Positions 20,104 to 31,190 of a DNA stretch of 64,000 bases are shown one piece after another. Under the pieces are notes generated by a model that saw only the letters and a program-made list of their open reading frames with translations, had not been told where the DNA came from and made no database searches. Each line of letters starts with the position of its first letter. Positions within the stretch are counted from its first letter, which is position 1. A program made the position numbers and the translations under genes. The stretch lies in contig FMBT01000293.1 of NCBI GenBank assembly GCA_900095095.1, forward strand, positions 124,001 to 188,000. Direction: 5' to 3'. The DNA comes from Fragilariopsis cylindrus CCMP1102 (taxonomy: Eukaryota > Bacillariophyta > Bacillariophyceae > Bacillariales > Bacillariaceae).

Positions 20104-22875
20104 TTACCAGCCCTTGCGAAAATTTTCATTACGAATTTGAAGTCGTTCTTGTATTAATTTTCTGTTCATATCACTTAATAGACTTTCACGACGTGCTTGG
20201 TCCTTTTCTTCAGTTTCAATATCTTCTAATAATTTTTCTAATCCTTGTAATCGTAATTGTCTGTCTTGTTCATATAGGTTTCTAAGGTATACAGACGGTT
20301 TTATTTCATACGGACTGTCCTTTTCTTTGTCTTCGTCTAACATTTGTTGTAGTATTTCAGATAGTGATCTTTCGTTGTCCAATCTGTTAAAAATTTCTTC
20401 AACTTGTTCTAGATATGGTGACATACAAGCATCCGACAGATCGAGGAATTCATAACATTTTGCTACATCGTTTATCATGTCGTTCCGAATTTTACCAATT
20501 ATATGTTTACCTTCCGATTTTGTCATTGATTCATAATTATGTTTTCTAAGTTGATTATGTGCCAATTCATCAATCTTTTCTAAATCGCCTGGTGCTAATT
20601 CTGATTGTATCCAATCATATTTTGTATCTTGAATATTAATTGTTTGTTCAAGTAATTCATCTAATTTTCTTGAAGCAAGCATAACGTTTTTACCTGAGAC
20701 ACTAATTGTTTCAGCTTCGAATGTTGCTTGGTATCCCTGAGATGATTCATCTGGATCAATAGTATCGTCTTCAAAAATTGGTTGGTCTAATCGTTGTGTC
20801 AATTCATCATCATCATCAACTGGAGCAACTTGAGGTTCTGTAGTTGCAGCGTTAATAGCAGCAGTATTCAAGATTGAATTGGTGATAACAGGTGCAGCTG
20901 TTGCAGTTATCGTAGTTTGCGATTCTGAAGTTACGTTAGATGATATGTCTTCAGGAAAATCCTTATATCTATAACGTTGTGGTAGCCATGGTGATTTAGA
21001 AACAATTTCATGGATATTGTAACGACTGTCATCACCTTCTTCATATGGTAATATTTGTATTCCCATAATTGCTCCACGGTCTTCCATCGGGACATGGATA
21101 TCTTCATTAATCTCCAAACGTTGAAGTCCCATGACTCTTGGATTAGATCGGTGAACATGTGATGTTGAACATGAATCAATAACTTTCCCATATTCACGTA
21201 TCTGATACTCAGATAAAAGTGTTGTAGATGAGTGTGCTAAGTATGGTGATTCATGAATGAGGAGAAGTATGATGTCTCCTGATTGATCCTTTGTCTTTAA
21301 GTATGCTGAGACAATTGGCACTCTGTCTGATTGAGTTGTTGCCGGATCATATCCTACCAGTCGTGCATATCTTTTTGTACGGTTAATAACGTGTGCATGT
21401 TTTCCCAAGATACATGAATCAGCTCCACCGTCTGAAATTCCGAAGATTTTCCCTTCATGTACACATTTGTATGCTAAGCGGTAGTTTGCTTTGATATCAA
21501 TTGTGTCTTCATCATCATAAAACTCTCCATATACAGATGTCATATGAACGTTACGTATTTCATTAATGAATTCATCTTCATAATCTTCCATTTCTTCATC
21601 GATGCTTTCATCATCATCAAGTAATCCAGATATTCCTAACTCTTGTATACATTGTATTGCTGTTAAGGTTTTACGAACGTCAAGTGGTGGTTTATTCAAT
21701 GTCGGGTATTGTTGGCCGATTGATGCTTTATCTTTACTTGTATCTTTAGGCTTCTTACGTTGTTCATCACGTATTTCTTGTCGAATCCGGGTAATCTGTT
21801 TCTTGAGGGTTTCATCTAACTTATTCCATAGTTCTGGTGGTACACTAAGGTTTAATCTCGTTGGATCCTTCTTGAATACATTATAAACAGCCCGAGCTGC
21901 ATCTAGCTTTGGATGTTTGTTACCGTTTTCTGTAAACTTGTCTTGAAACGCCACATATGCATTGGTAACTTCGTCTCTTAATTCATCTAAATTGTTAATT
22001 TCACGAATATCAGAAGTCGCAGTTAGTAGGTGAGTCGGAAGTATTCCATCTCGTTGCGTTTTTCCATAATGTTTTCCTCTCTTGATTAAATATTTAAATT
22101 CACTTGTCCATGGATCATCTCTTGATCTTATTTGGTCAAATAAATAATGCATAGTAGGTATTTGGTCAATGATATTATGTTCAAGTTGGTCAATGATTTG
22201 ATCTTTTCTTAATGTTGGATCCAAACGTTGCATCTTCAATATGTTCGTTTGTAGGCTGTTCATGTACGTTTCAAATGGCATCTTTGATGGATAAAATTTC
22301 TTATTTATTTCATCACGAAGTTTCCATTTTGTTTCTTGTTCTGTATCTCCACCGTTGACAAAGGCTGCCAATAAGTTCACCACTGCATATACACCATCGC
22401 CACGTGCGCTTGTGATTTCCGGAATGTTTTCAGGATCATCAATAGTTGTCGTAAGGACTCCAGATAACCAACTGATATCAAACATACACTGTTGGGCTGT
22501 AATACCGAATCGATCCCAGAAGGTACCGCTGTGGATGTGGTGTTTGTTTAACTGATATTCATTGACAAAATTTTCATCTATAAGGTAGCTTGTTCCGTTT
22601 TGTAACATAATTCCAAATAATCTGGTCTTATATGTCTCAAATGTTTCCTTGTTTCCATTCCAATGCAGGTCTTTTCGTGAGATTGATGATCTGTACTTGA
22701 TTCCTCGAACAGATGTTCCCATCGATGTTTCTTGAGATTGATCTTGATATGCTGCTGCTGCAGCATGAGAATATGGTGTTTCTGGCATATTATACGCTCG
22801 GACATTGTTAGGATGTTCTGTTGAGGTGTAGGATATCCATATCCACCATTTGACGTATGAGGTGCTTGAGCACAT
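20104..22875 (-). CDS. Copia Gag and aspartic protease
   Basis: 923 residues. Residues about 70-330 are a copia-type capsid region (DLHWNGNKETFETYKTRL start, then FETYMNSLQ and YLFDQIRSR). Near residue 480, GISDGGADSCILGKHA is the protease site (D-x-GA class), making the Gag-protease order usual for copia. The C-terminal quarter is charged and helical. The natural N-terminus probably lies in the overlapping upstream ORF, joined by -1 near 22830. Confidence 0.8.
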   Translation of the reverse strand: MCSSTSYVKWWIWISYTSTEHPNNVRAYNMPETPYSHAAAAAYQDQSQETSMGTSVRGIKYRSSISRKDLHWNGNKETFETYKTRLFGIMLQNGTSYLIDENFVNEYQLNKHHIHSGTFWDRFGITAQQCMFDISWLSGVLTTTIDDPENIPEITSARGDGVYAVVNLLAAFVNGGDTEQETKWKLRDEINKKFYPSKMPFETYMNSLQTNILKMQRLDPTLRKDQIIDQLEHNIIDQIPTMHYLFDQIRSRDDPWTSEFKYLIKRGKHYGKTQRDGILPTHLLTATSDIREINNLDELRDEVTNAYVAFQDKFTENGNKHPKLDAARAVYNVFKKDPTRLNLSVPPELWNKLDETLKKQITRIRQEIRDEQRKKPKDTSKDKASIGQQYPTLNKPPLDVRKTLTAIQCIQELGISGLLDDDESIDEEMEDYEDEFINEIRNVHMTSVYGEFYDDEDTIDIKANYRLAYKCVHEGKIFGISDGGADSCILGKHAHVINRTKRYARLVGYDPATTQSDRVPIVSAYLKTKDQSGDIILLLIHESPYLAHSSTTLLSEYQIREYGKVIDSCSTSHVHRSNPRVMGLQRLEINEDIHVPMEDRGAIMGIQILPYEEGDDSRYNIHEIVSKSPWLPQRYRYKDFPEDISSNVTSESQTTITATAAPVITNSILNTAAINAATTEPQVAPVDDDDELTQRLDQPIFEDDTIDPDESSQGYQATFEAETISVSGKNVMLASRKLDELLEQTINIQDTKYDWIQSELAPGDLEKIDELAHNQLRKHNYESMTKSEGKHIIGKIRNDMINDVAKCYEFLDLSDACMSPYLEQVEEIFNRLDNERSLSEILQQMLDEDKEKDSPYEIKPSVYLRNLYEQDRQLRLQGLEKLLEDIETEEKDQARRESLLSDMNRKLIQERLQIRNENFRKGW

Positions 22876-25091
22876 CCTTGCGTTATTGGTGAACCAAAAC
22901 GTATAGCTAAATCAGCTGCGCTTGCATTTGGGTGCATTCGATGATATTCTTCTTGAGCATTTCTTCGTTGGAAGTGCGGATTTCTAGTCAACTGTGGTCG
23001 AAATGGTACATTCGTATTTGATAATGGAGGACGGTACATGTCACCACTTGGGCTCCCGCTTCCACCTTGACGGTATGTTGCTAGTGGTGATCGCTGCGCA
23101 ATACCATCATTTAGTGATTGTTGGTAACCATTTTCAAAAACATTATTTGGCACAGATGTATTAGCGTCACATGGGTGTTGTGGTTGCATCATACTCGGAT
23201 TAGTTGCTTGATATGGTTGCTGTACTGGATCAACTTGAGGTTCGGCTTGTTGCGTGGCAGGAGGTCTGGCTGCAGAATGCTGATGAGAGGCATTTCCGGC
23301 GAAATGGCTCGGTGCTGCAGGTCCTGTCGCAGAATGTTGATTAGCAGTATTCCCTTGTCTTGGTGCTGGAGGTCCTGTCGCAGAGTGCTGATGAGCAGCA
23401 TTCGCGACGAATGGTCTTGGTGCTGGAGGTCCTGTCGCATGCTGATGGACAGCATTCCCGACGAATGGTCTTGGTGCTGTATGTCCTGTCGAATGCTGAT
23501 GAGCAGCATTCCCGACGAATGATGGATGTCCTGTCGAATGCTGATGAGCAGCATTCCCGACGAATGATGGATGTCCTGTCGAATGCTGATGAGCAGCATT
23601 CCCGACGAATGCTGGATGTCCTGTCGTAGAATGCTGATGGTTATCATTCCAATTGACATGAGCAGAATTGTTTGTGGCAGGATAATGGGCATTGTTAGCA
23701 GGAGGAGGAGCATTGTTAGCAGGAGGAGGAGCATTGTAAGTAGCAAGAGGAGAAGCATTGTTGTTAGCAGGAGGAGGAGCATTGTAATTAGCAGGAGGAG
23801 GAGCATTGTAGCCGGTAGGAGGAGAAGCATTGTAGCCGGTAGCAGGATGGTGGGCAGGAGAAGGGGCATGATGGCTGGTAGGTTGAAAATCTGGGGAATT
23901 AGGCTGATACGGATGATTGACATGATGTGTAGGTTGGTAGACATGTTGGTCGGCAGGAGGATGGTGGTAGGCATGTTGGTCGGCAGGAGGATGGGCATGT
24001 TGGTAGGCATGTTGGTCGGCAGGAGGATGGGCATGTTGGTAGGCATGTTGGTCGGCAGGAGGATGGGCATGGGCAGGAGGCGGGACTTGATGGGCATGAT
24101 TGACATGGGAATTGGACGGAGGAGGGACTTGATTGACATGATTGACATGGGAATCAGCAGAAGGACGGGCAGGAGGATGGGAATCGGCAAGAGGAGAGAC
24201 TTGATTGACATGATTGACATGTGAATCAGCAGAAGGACGGACAGGAGGATTGGAAACGGCAAGATAGTCAGGAGGTGTTTGGTATGAAATCGGGGAGGGG
24301 ACGTTTTGATTTGCAGGTTTGACAGAATTGCCTTTCTTAAAATTTCCATTCCGAGGTTTCTTTAAACCATCTTGATTCGAACCATGACTAAAGTTAGTAC
24401 CTTCAGTCACTCCAAAATCGAATTTTGGTGTCGTTTTATCTGGTAGAGCTTGAAGAGGATCAGGGCCAAATGTCACTTCATCTTCGAGTGGCTTTACCAA
24501 GTTATCATATACGTGGTTCGCATGCTTTTCCAACGATGTTCTTGGTGTATCGGATTTGTCATTCACCGGTGCTTTTGCAGAGAAAGGACTGGGGAGCACT
24601 GATGCGAAATTTCTTCCAAGATATCCAAAAAGAGATGAAGTCGTAGATGCTTTAGCACGTGCAGCTTCAGCAGCTAATGTAGCTTTTTGCACATCCATGT
24701 GTTCAATAAGATCAGCATCGTCGTAGTGTTTGTTAAGCTTAGATCGTTTAGCTTTCTCTAACTTCTCAGCTTCTCTTGCATTGTTTTCCGCATTGCTGCG
24801 ATCCACGTTGCGTTGTTCAGATATACGATCATACATCTCTTGTTGAGAATATGATTCGTTGTTTTGCTGTTCGATAAGAACATCAGCAAACTTGACGGCA
24901 CTTGTATCGCTATTAGCATTTGCTTTGTGATCAGCAATTTTTGCTTTTAGCGACATCTCGGTTGCCAACATGTCTTCAAGCTTCTCATCTTCAGTAAGAT
25001 TAGGAGTATCATCATCGTCATTAGTAATTGTACTAACGTGATAAGGAGGTAAGGTCATCTTGAGGTTTGTAGTTTTAGATTTAGGAATCAA
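22578..25091 (-). CDS. Gag N-terminal extension with His/Pro-rich tandem repeats
   Basis: 837 residues starting at an ATG at 25091. Residues 1-180 are charged and coiled-coil-like. Residues about 290-640 are Pro/His/Ala/Asn-rich with two tandem repeats: a 12-residue unit HPPADQHAYQHA (36 bp, near 23940-24070) and a 15-residue unit AHQHSTGHPSFVGNA (45 bp, near 23490-23625), plus YNAPPPAN units. No known domain. The last ~95 residues are probably out of frame; the true protein continues into the capsid frame. Such low-complexity tails could drive Gag condensation, which is speculation. Confidence 0.6.
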   Translation of the reverse strand: MIPKSKTTNLKMTLPPYHVSTITNDDDDTPNLTEDEKLEDMLATEMSLKAKIADHKANANSDTSAVKFADVLIEQQNNESYSQQEMYDRISEQRNVDRSNAENNAREAEKLEKAKRSKLNKHYDDADLIEHMDVQKATLAAEAARAKASTTSSLFGYLGRNFASVLPSPFSAKAPVNDKSDTPRTSLEKHANHVYDNLVKPLEDEVTFGPDPLQALPDKTTPKFDFGVTEGTNFSHGSNQDGLKKPRNGNFKKGNSVKPANQNVPSPISYQTPPDYLAVSNPPVRPSADSHVNHVNQVSPLADSHPPARPSADSHVNHVNQVPPPSNSHVNHAHQVPPPAHAHPPADQHAYQHAHPPADQHAYQHAHPPADQHAYHHPPADQHVYQPTHHVNHPYQPNSPDFQPTSHHAPSPAHHPATGYNASPPTGYNAPPPANYNAPPPANNNASPLATYNAPPPANNAPPPANNAHYPATNNSAHVNWNDNHQHSTTGHPAFVGNAAHQHSTGHPSFVGNAAHQHSTGHPSFVGNAAHQHSTGHTAPRPFVGNAVHQHATGPPAPRPFVANAAHQHSATGPPAPRQGNTANQHSATGPAAPSHFAGNASHQHSAARPPATQQAEPQVDPVQQPYQATNPSMMQPQHPCDANTSVPNNVFENGYQQSLNDGIAQRSPLATYRQGGSGSPSGDMYRPPLSNTNVPFRPQLTRNPHFQRRNAQEEYHRMHPNASAADLAIRFGSPITQGCAQAPHTSNGGYGYPTPQQNILTMSERIICQKHHILMLQQQHIKINLKKHRWEHLFEESSTDHQSHEKTCIGMETRKHLRHIRPDYLELCYKTEQATL

Positions 25092-26561
25092 TAGTAAAAC
25101 AAGGCTTTACGAAGCAGAAGAAGTCGTAAAGTTTTGCGAAGTTAGGCAAATTTGTTTTATGTCTTGAAAAAGTGATTATTCGGCGGTCGCAAAATCATCG
25201 AAATTCTAAAATAATTTTAAAAATTGTTGATTTCACCGTACTCTGTCGCGGTAAGTTTTTATCTTCTCTCATTTTTCACGATATTACGTTGGTTTGCCTT
25301 TGTTTGGAGCGTGGCAATCCAATCGTGTTGCTTCCGATTGTTAACAAAATGAGCTGTATCTAGCTGTACTCTTGCGTCAATTCAAATCTGTATACGTTTC
25401 CGACTTAATACTTGCATCCGACGCGCGTGTCATTTTCAAATATTGTATACGTTTTTGATGATATTTTGCTGATACTTGCTTCCGATTTGTTGAAGGTCGT
25501 TTTTGATATCTTTCTTTGTTGTGATCTGGTTTTTAAACCAATCATGTGACGCAGAAATGATTGTCGTCAAATTAGACAGGTGTAAGCCAATCAGAATCGA
25601 TCAGATTCAGTCCCGATGGTGTTGAACTTGAAAAATAATGAGAGTTTCTTAGAATTTAGAATTCAAATATCAAATAAGTGTCGTGCGAAATGATCGAAAA
25701 GTGTCTTCTCCTTGTTTTAATCGTTTTGAATGATCAATCGACGATGGTGATCAAGAAGATTTGTGATTTGTGAAGTTTTATTCGGGTTTTACAATGGTAT
25801 ATGAATATTACTTTACTTGAAGAAGACGGTTGTTCAGTTTATACCAGTCAACGTGATCGGTAGAATGCTACGGTTCAGAGCAATGATCAGAAACGTTACC
25901 GTATTTTGCGAAAGCATTGGCGAATATGCTTAATCGACTTTTATATTATTACATCGCCATTCTTTTATATCTATGTTTATATTATATTTCTATTGAAACC
26001 GGGTCTAATCGGAGTTTTTCATGTAAGGGGGGGGGGGGGTTGTTTCGTATCCCAGTTTTCCTCTGGGGATAATATTGTATTCAGCTTTGTATCGGTTAGG
26101 CCGGATTCCTAACTTATCGGAAATCGATACAGTCCTATTAACATCGCCTATCTTCCTTATGATCGAAGGTGACAAGGTCTTTATGTCTCATCATGGAAGA
26201 ATGGATACGGTAATGTTAATTTTTAATGAGGATTCGTCGTCACTTGTGTGATTGCCACGAATCGTCCATAATAATAGCAGAATGAGGGTAATTAAGTCTC
26301 ACTCATAAGTAGAAGACGGTGTGCGTGAAATCCTTTCACTACATCAACTCCTGTCGATGATTACACAGATATTCAATATCAATCAAATGTCGATCCGTTA
26401 GTTTGATGATATGTTATCCTGTCTTCAGCTTTCCTACTAGGATTCTCTCAAGGATCCTTGTTATTCATTTTAGCTTAATTTAAGTATTGTTCAAATAGTT
26501 ACATTCCCACCTTAGTTCCTCTATAGTAGTCCCGAAGGACCACCATGGGCGAAAAAAAGGC
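25092..26561 (-). other. Copia 5' leader
   Basis: About 1.5 kb between the primer site and the first gag ATG, unusually long for copia. It contains a 13-nt C run on the minus strand (G13 at 26027-26039) and a 7-bp hairpin with a C(UUCG)G tetraloop (26526-26543) 36 nt from the LTR edge. Short ORFs here look random. Packaging or translation signals are possible but unproven. Confidence 0.5.
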
Positions 26562-26579
26562 AGATTGGGTCTGATAAAC
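26562..26579 (-). other. Probable primer-binding site of the copia element
   Basis: Directly inside the 5' LTR the minus strand reads GTTTATCAGACCCAATC. It does not match a tRNA 3' acceptor end, but resembles the complement of an anticodon arm (compare TTAT-G-CCC in half-tRNA initiator-Met primers of copia). The tRNA cannot be assigned with confidence. Confidence 0.4.
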
Positions 26580-26843
26580 TAATAGAGCGTTACAAGCAGT
26601 AAGTAGTCAAATAGGTTTAGACTAAAGTAGAAATTATGAGTACTAGCTATTGTAATGAGTCGGGTCTGTATCGTATCGTATATCGCAAGTGAATGCGATA
26701 TCGTATATGAAAGTCAGTCCTGAGTGATTCTTGAGTCACTAGTATTCGGAGTCGTAGTCGATATCATGCGCGTAAGCGCGTGATATAATAACTTATATGA
26801 GATAATCAGAAGCCGGTACGTTATCGCCAGCTACCGTCTGTTA
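26580..26843 (-). repeat. Copia LTR, 5' copy
   Basis: 264 bp. The promoter for the element should lie here, on the minus strand. T at 26773 and 26821 are the only differences from the 3' LTR. Flanking sequence to the right (26844 on) shows no relation to the duplicated host gene on the left side of the element. Confidence 0.92.
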
Positions 26844-28788
26844 ATAAGCAACATACCAATACCCACGGCGTTGCTATTACTGTATTTCAACAATTTGCAA
26901 GACCATCACATAAAGTTGGTACGTTTCCATCAACGTTGCTGTCACCACTACCAATAGCATTTTTTCTTTTCTTTTCTTGAGGCATATTTTCCTTTGTATT
27001 TCATAAGGGGGTTGCAATTATCTAAAATTTTGTACAAAATTGTATCCGTGTATGAAAGGAAGATGGTCCAGTAGTTGCAAAAGAAACTGGAGAGTTTTAA
27101 TCACAGTACTCACATGTTCTAACACTCACAAGCAGTTCAATAGTATACATTACTAATAAGAGAACATAAAACATATACTCTATTATTACACTAACATTTC
27201 TAGTGGATACAACTTATTTGGTATATAATTCTCCTCTCTAACTAATGTTCCTCTCAAATACTAGTTAATGATTTCTTCACAAAGTTTGGCTTGAGCGTGA
27301 TATTATCTGTGTTATCCTTCTTTTGGATCCATTTTCTCCTGTGCCGGTAGTTTTCCTATGCACTACTTATCAATCCAAGCCAAATTTATGGAACTGGTTT
27401 GGTATGGGATGAAGAATTGAATAAGTTTGCCCACAATACTAAGGGATAGTATAAAGAGTAAACACCATCCAACCAACCAAGCAAAATGATAGAGGGGATT
27501 GGTGGTTACAATATACACACAGCTTCATCAGAAACAATGGAATGATTTGTAGGTAGGTAGTACATCATATCAATACTAGGTGCAACATACTGCACTGCAG
27601 ATATTTCAGATAATATGTAGTTAAAAAATGTTCAGTCAATTATCCATGAGGCTTGGTAATGATACATCTATCTAGTTCTGATATAATTTGGTCCCATGAG
27701 TAATTACCAGACATTCAGTAACAATTTAAATACAAAAAACAGGAGGCTGAGCTGGAAAATGCAATGGCATCATCAGAATACACATTAGGAATTAGTTGTA
27801 TCCAAATGGAACTGCTCACTCAAAATGGGTCATCCACAACCAGTTACACCTATCGAAAACAGACAATAGTGTGTCAAAAGGTATACAAAGATGATCAAAA
27901 CAATTGACATGCAAGGAGCAGTATTATTATTAGTTGAAAGAAGGATATATAAAGAAGAACATTTTAATATGTATTGGGAGGCCAGTACAAACAATCTAGG
28001 AGGCTACCATAATATTATACTACACCACTGTGTGTTTTATCACATTCTATTACCAACCAAGCATCCCACTGGCTCCCACCAACAGTGAGTTCATCCAGTA
28101 TATTTATTATACATATGAGGTAAAATCCAACGGAATAAGACTGTGTTGAAAGGGTGTGTTAGTAGCTGTTAGACAAATGTCACAACACAGCTCATTTGCT
28201 ATTCACTGACTCACTAATAAAACCAGTATCATGCTCTTTGAACAAAATCAGACCTAAAATTACAATCATGGCTGGCTGTTGCTCAGTTAGTAATCACAAA
28301 GTATGGTGTCTACTACTTCTTGAACTAAAAGAATAAGTAGTCAATTGTCATTGCCTTTCTACCTCTATCCCACTAAGAGAACGTAAATATCAGAATAAGT
28401 AATAACGGTACTCACCCCTTCCAAATGTCATATCTATTAGTTGCTGACCATCATCTTGAGCTGCTACTTATTTCTCGGTGTTAATATTTCTTGGTGTTAA
28501 CAAATAGATCATTTACTCTACCTTCTAAGGTTGTGCTATGATTCAGACTATCCTTAGTAGGAAAAAATTGAACAAGGCTGTCCGCAAACAAAACTTGTTG
28601 TCAATGTCTGGTTTGAATCCTGCACATTTATCTGTGCATTTAGGTTGGTGCTCTTGGCAACTATTTCATGAATTATTCGAAAAGTTTGGCTAGTTAAAAA
28701 CAATAGTGGTGATTTTTCGTCATTTCCGTATATTTTATTTGTTTACGATTCTACTGTACACTATCGGTATCTCTGAATTGATTCTATA
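26844..28788. other. Gene-empty stretch right of the copia element
   Basis: 1.9 kb of AT-rich sequence without a convincing ORF. The longest, 27891-28088 (65 codons), has no features. A GGTTTGAATCC string at 28610-28620 resembles a tRNA B box but no cloverleaf surrounds it. The last ~100 bp should be the 3' UTR of the carboxylase gene. It may be old, decayed transposon or simply intergenic DNA. Confidence 0.45.
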
Positions 28789-31190
28789 CTACAATGGAAT
28801 ATTTGAATGTTTCTTCTTAATCTCTGGCATGGTTTTGGTACGGAGTAGCCGAAGATCATTGCATAAAATGCGCCTAGTGTCTTTAGGATCTATGATGTCA
28901 TCTACAAACCCCCTCTGAGCAGCTATCATTGGATTGGCAAATTTTTCATTGTATTCTGAAATGTGCTGCTCCACATTATTCTACGAAAGGAGAGGAAAGG
29001 AAATATCACAATATCGACCAGTTAAAGAGAAAAATGAATCAAGCCGAAAGAGAGAGAAAGAGAAAGAAGGGGATCAGCATACCATTACGATATTTTATCA
29101 CGCGAAGAAAGATCGCTTCCTTTATTCGTTTGTATCATAAAAATAGGAGTGCAATGGCAAATTGTACTTACATCGCCTCGATACAAGATATTGACAGCTC
29201 CTTTAGCTCCCATCACTGCAATCTCTGTACCAGGCCTATAGCAACAGGGCATCAATCAACAAATTGTCAGGTGAGTGGGTAAATCAGATGTAGTAACGGA
29301 ACATAATGTCACACCATTTGTCAGAATATACAACTTACCATGCGTAATTACAATCAACTCTAAGGTGCTTGCTAGCCATCACGTCGTAGGCCCCTCCATA
29401 CGATTTCCTAGTTATCACTGTGACTTTTGGTACAGTAGCTTCTGCGTATGCAAATAGTAGCTTCGCACCATGACGTATGATTCCTCCAAATTCTTGTTCC
29501 GTTCCTGGTAAGAAACCCGGTACATCGACAAGAGTGACCAGGGGAATGTTAAAAGCGTCACAAAAACGAACAAATCTTGCAGCTTTGTTACTAGCATTGA
29601 TATCAAGGCATCCCGCTAAGGTCAATGGATTGTTTGCAACAATTCCAACTGTATGACCTCCATTCGAGCAAATCCGGTTACGATATTCTGTGCCATTTCT
29701 GGCATAATCTCAAAGATATCACCGTGATCGACAATTTGTCGAATGATATTCTTCATATCATACGGTGAATTAGGATCATCCGGGACCAGTCGTTCTAATT
29801 CCGGAACTAAACGATCTGGTGGATCGGATGTTTCCTTGATCGGAAGTGTTGACTTGTCATTTGAACTGGGCAAAAAATCGAGTAAACGTCTCATTGCTTT
29901 CATCGTAGCGATATCATTTTCAAACCTACCATGCGCCACACCACTTTTACTTACATGAACCTTGCTTCCTCCTAAATCTTCTTTAGTGACATCTTCGTTG
30001 GTAACCGTTTTGACTACGTCAGGGCCTGTGACGAACCTGTTTATTACAGAGATAAAAATAAAAATAACGCGAAAAACATCATATTCAATAGGCCAAAGGA
30101 TGCGACAGTAATCACCTATTATGAGAAGATATTTTTTCAATGTGGATTCATATAGATGTTTCTTCGTTTTTTTGGTGGATTTGGTAGATATCGTATGCAT
30201 CTATCTCTCTTCGTTTTCTTTCTTACTTACATGTACCTGAAAAAATGAAGAAATTGAAATCAAATGGCAGTTACGACCACGTACGCAAAAACAAAAACAA
30301 AAATAGTTGGGTGGTTGATTGCAAGATGCGTAATACATTTAAAAATAAATATTGAATGGAAATAAAAAAGGTGTTCAATGTATCAATGCATCAGAACGAA
30401 ACATATTAAGTAAAGTCACTTACGATGTAGATTCAACCATAAAAATAAAATCTGTCATGGCTGGACTATAGACGGCTCCGCCAGCACATGGGCCCATAAC
30501 AACAGATATTTGTGGAATGACACCAGATGCATCCACATTTGCTTGGAAGACATCCGCATACCCTGCTAAAGAATTCACACCCTCCTGTATTCGAGCACCA
30601 CCAGAATCATTTAGTCCAATCACGGGTGCACCAACACGTGTTGCCATCTCCATGATTTTCACAATTTTTTCAGCATGTGTTTCCGATAAACTTCCACCAA
30701 ATACTGTAAAGTCTTGACTGAACGCATACACGTATCGGTCATTCACTTTACCATATCCTGTTATGACACCATCTCCTGGAAATTGTATTTTCTCCATATT
30801 AAATTCTGTACAACGATGTGTTTTAAATGCATCCAATTCCTGGAAGGTACCCTCATCAAACAGTATTTCTAATCGTTCTCGAGCTGTCAACGAACCTTTC
30901 GCATGCTGACGATCAATCCTATCCTGACCTCCACCCAGTAATGATTTTTTTCGTTCTACTTGTAATCGTTCTTTAAATTTTGATTTCAACATGGACGGAT
31001 CTTTTTCATCAGCTTCATCATCTTCCGAAGTAACAGCAGAAGAAAATAAGCGATAATCTTGTGTTGTATACTGGGAGAGACATCTTAGTGATGCAGGAGA
31101 AAAAGAAGGCAGAAGATGAGCCTGGTTGTAGGATCGCACCAAGTGACTACTTGTACGACCGATAATAGTAGCAATGATTTTCTGAACCAT
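28789..31190 (-). CDS. PCCB: Propionyl-CoA carboxylase beta chain, mitochondrial
   Basis: Carboxyltransferase subunit that moves CO2 from biotin to propionyl-CoA (odd-chain fat, Val/Ile, Met catabolism). The start is ATG 31190, followed by a Ser/Arg-rich mitochondrial presequence. Exons: 31190-30424, 30236-30231, 30036-29339, 29236-29173, 28980-28789; all introns are GT-AG. The second exon is only 6 nt and restores TSYMFVTGPD, the family sequence. Key stretches: [36 protein letters not shown]-like [24 protein letters not shown], and the end HSNIPL. One -1 break near 29657 (GAGGT, needs one more G before GHTVGIV). Apart from that break the gene model is complete. Confidence 0.92.
30231..30236 (-). 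other. 6-nt microexon of the carboxylase gene
   Basis: GTACAT flanked on the minus strand by a TTTTTTCAG acceptor and a GTAAGT donor. Joining it between exon 1 (...ACATC) and exon 3 (GTTCGTC...) yields Ser-Tyr-Met-Phe-Val, matching the Ser-Tyr-Leu-Phe-Ile of the family. Skipping it also keeps frame but deletes two conserved residues. Confidence 0.85.

Larger units (their letters stand above)
14623..26843 (-). mobile_element. Ty1/copia LTR retrotransposon, 12.2 kb
   Basis: Bounded by 264-bp LTRs that differ at 2 positions (about 99% identity), so the insertion appears recent. In element order (right to left): LTR, primer-binding region, 1.5-kb leader, a His/Pro-rich Gag extension, Gag plus protease, integrase, RT, RNase H, polypurine tract, LTR. 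Integrase before RT is the copia order, and diatom genomes are rich in such elements. It is long for copia because of the Gag extension and leader. The coding region changes frame four times, each by -1. No target-site duplication is seen: the left flank ends CATTA and the right flank begins ATAAG. Confidence 0.93.

Noticed and set aside
23480-24080. Regularly spaced repeats that could suggest a CRISPR array
   Set aside because: The units are contiguous coding repeats without unique spacers, in a eukaryotic retroelement.
23189-24349. A 386-codon minus-strand ORF and a 217-codon plus-strand ORF inside the copia Gag region
   Set aside because: They are shadow frames opened by the tandem repeats; the His/Pro frame overlaps them and fits the element layout.
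20104-25091. Programmed frameshifting as the general cause of the copia frame changes
   Set aside because: Only two of four junctions have a slippery heptamer, and host genes show the same -1 pattern, favouring missing bases.
27891-28088. 65-codon ORF in the empty region
   Set aside because: Short, no motif, composition like surrounding noncoding DNA.
28610-28620. GGTTTGAATCC string like a tRNA B box
   Set aside because: No acceptor, D or anticodon arms could be paired around it.
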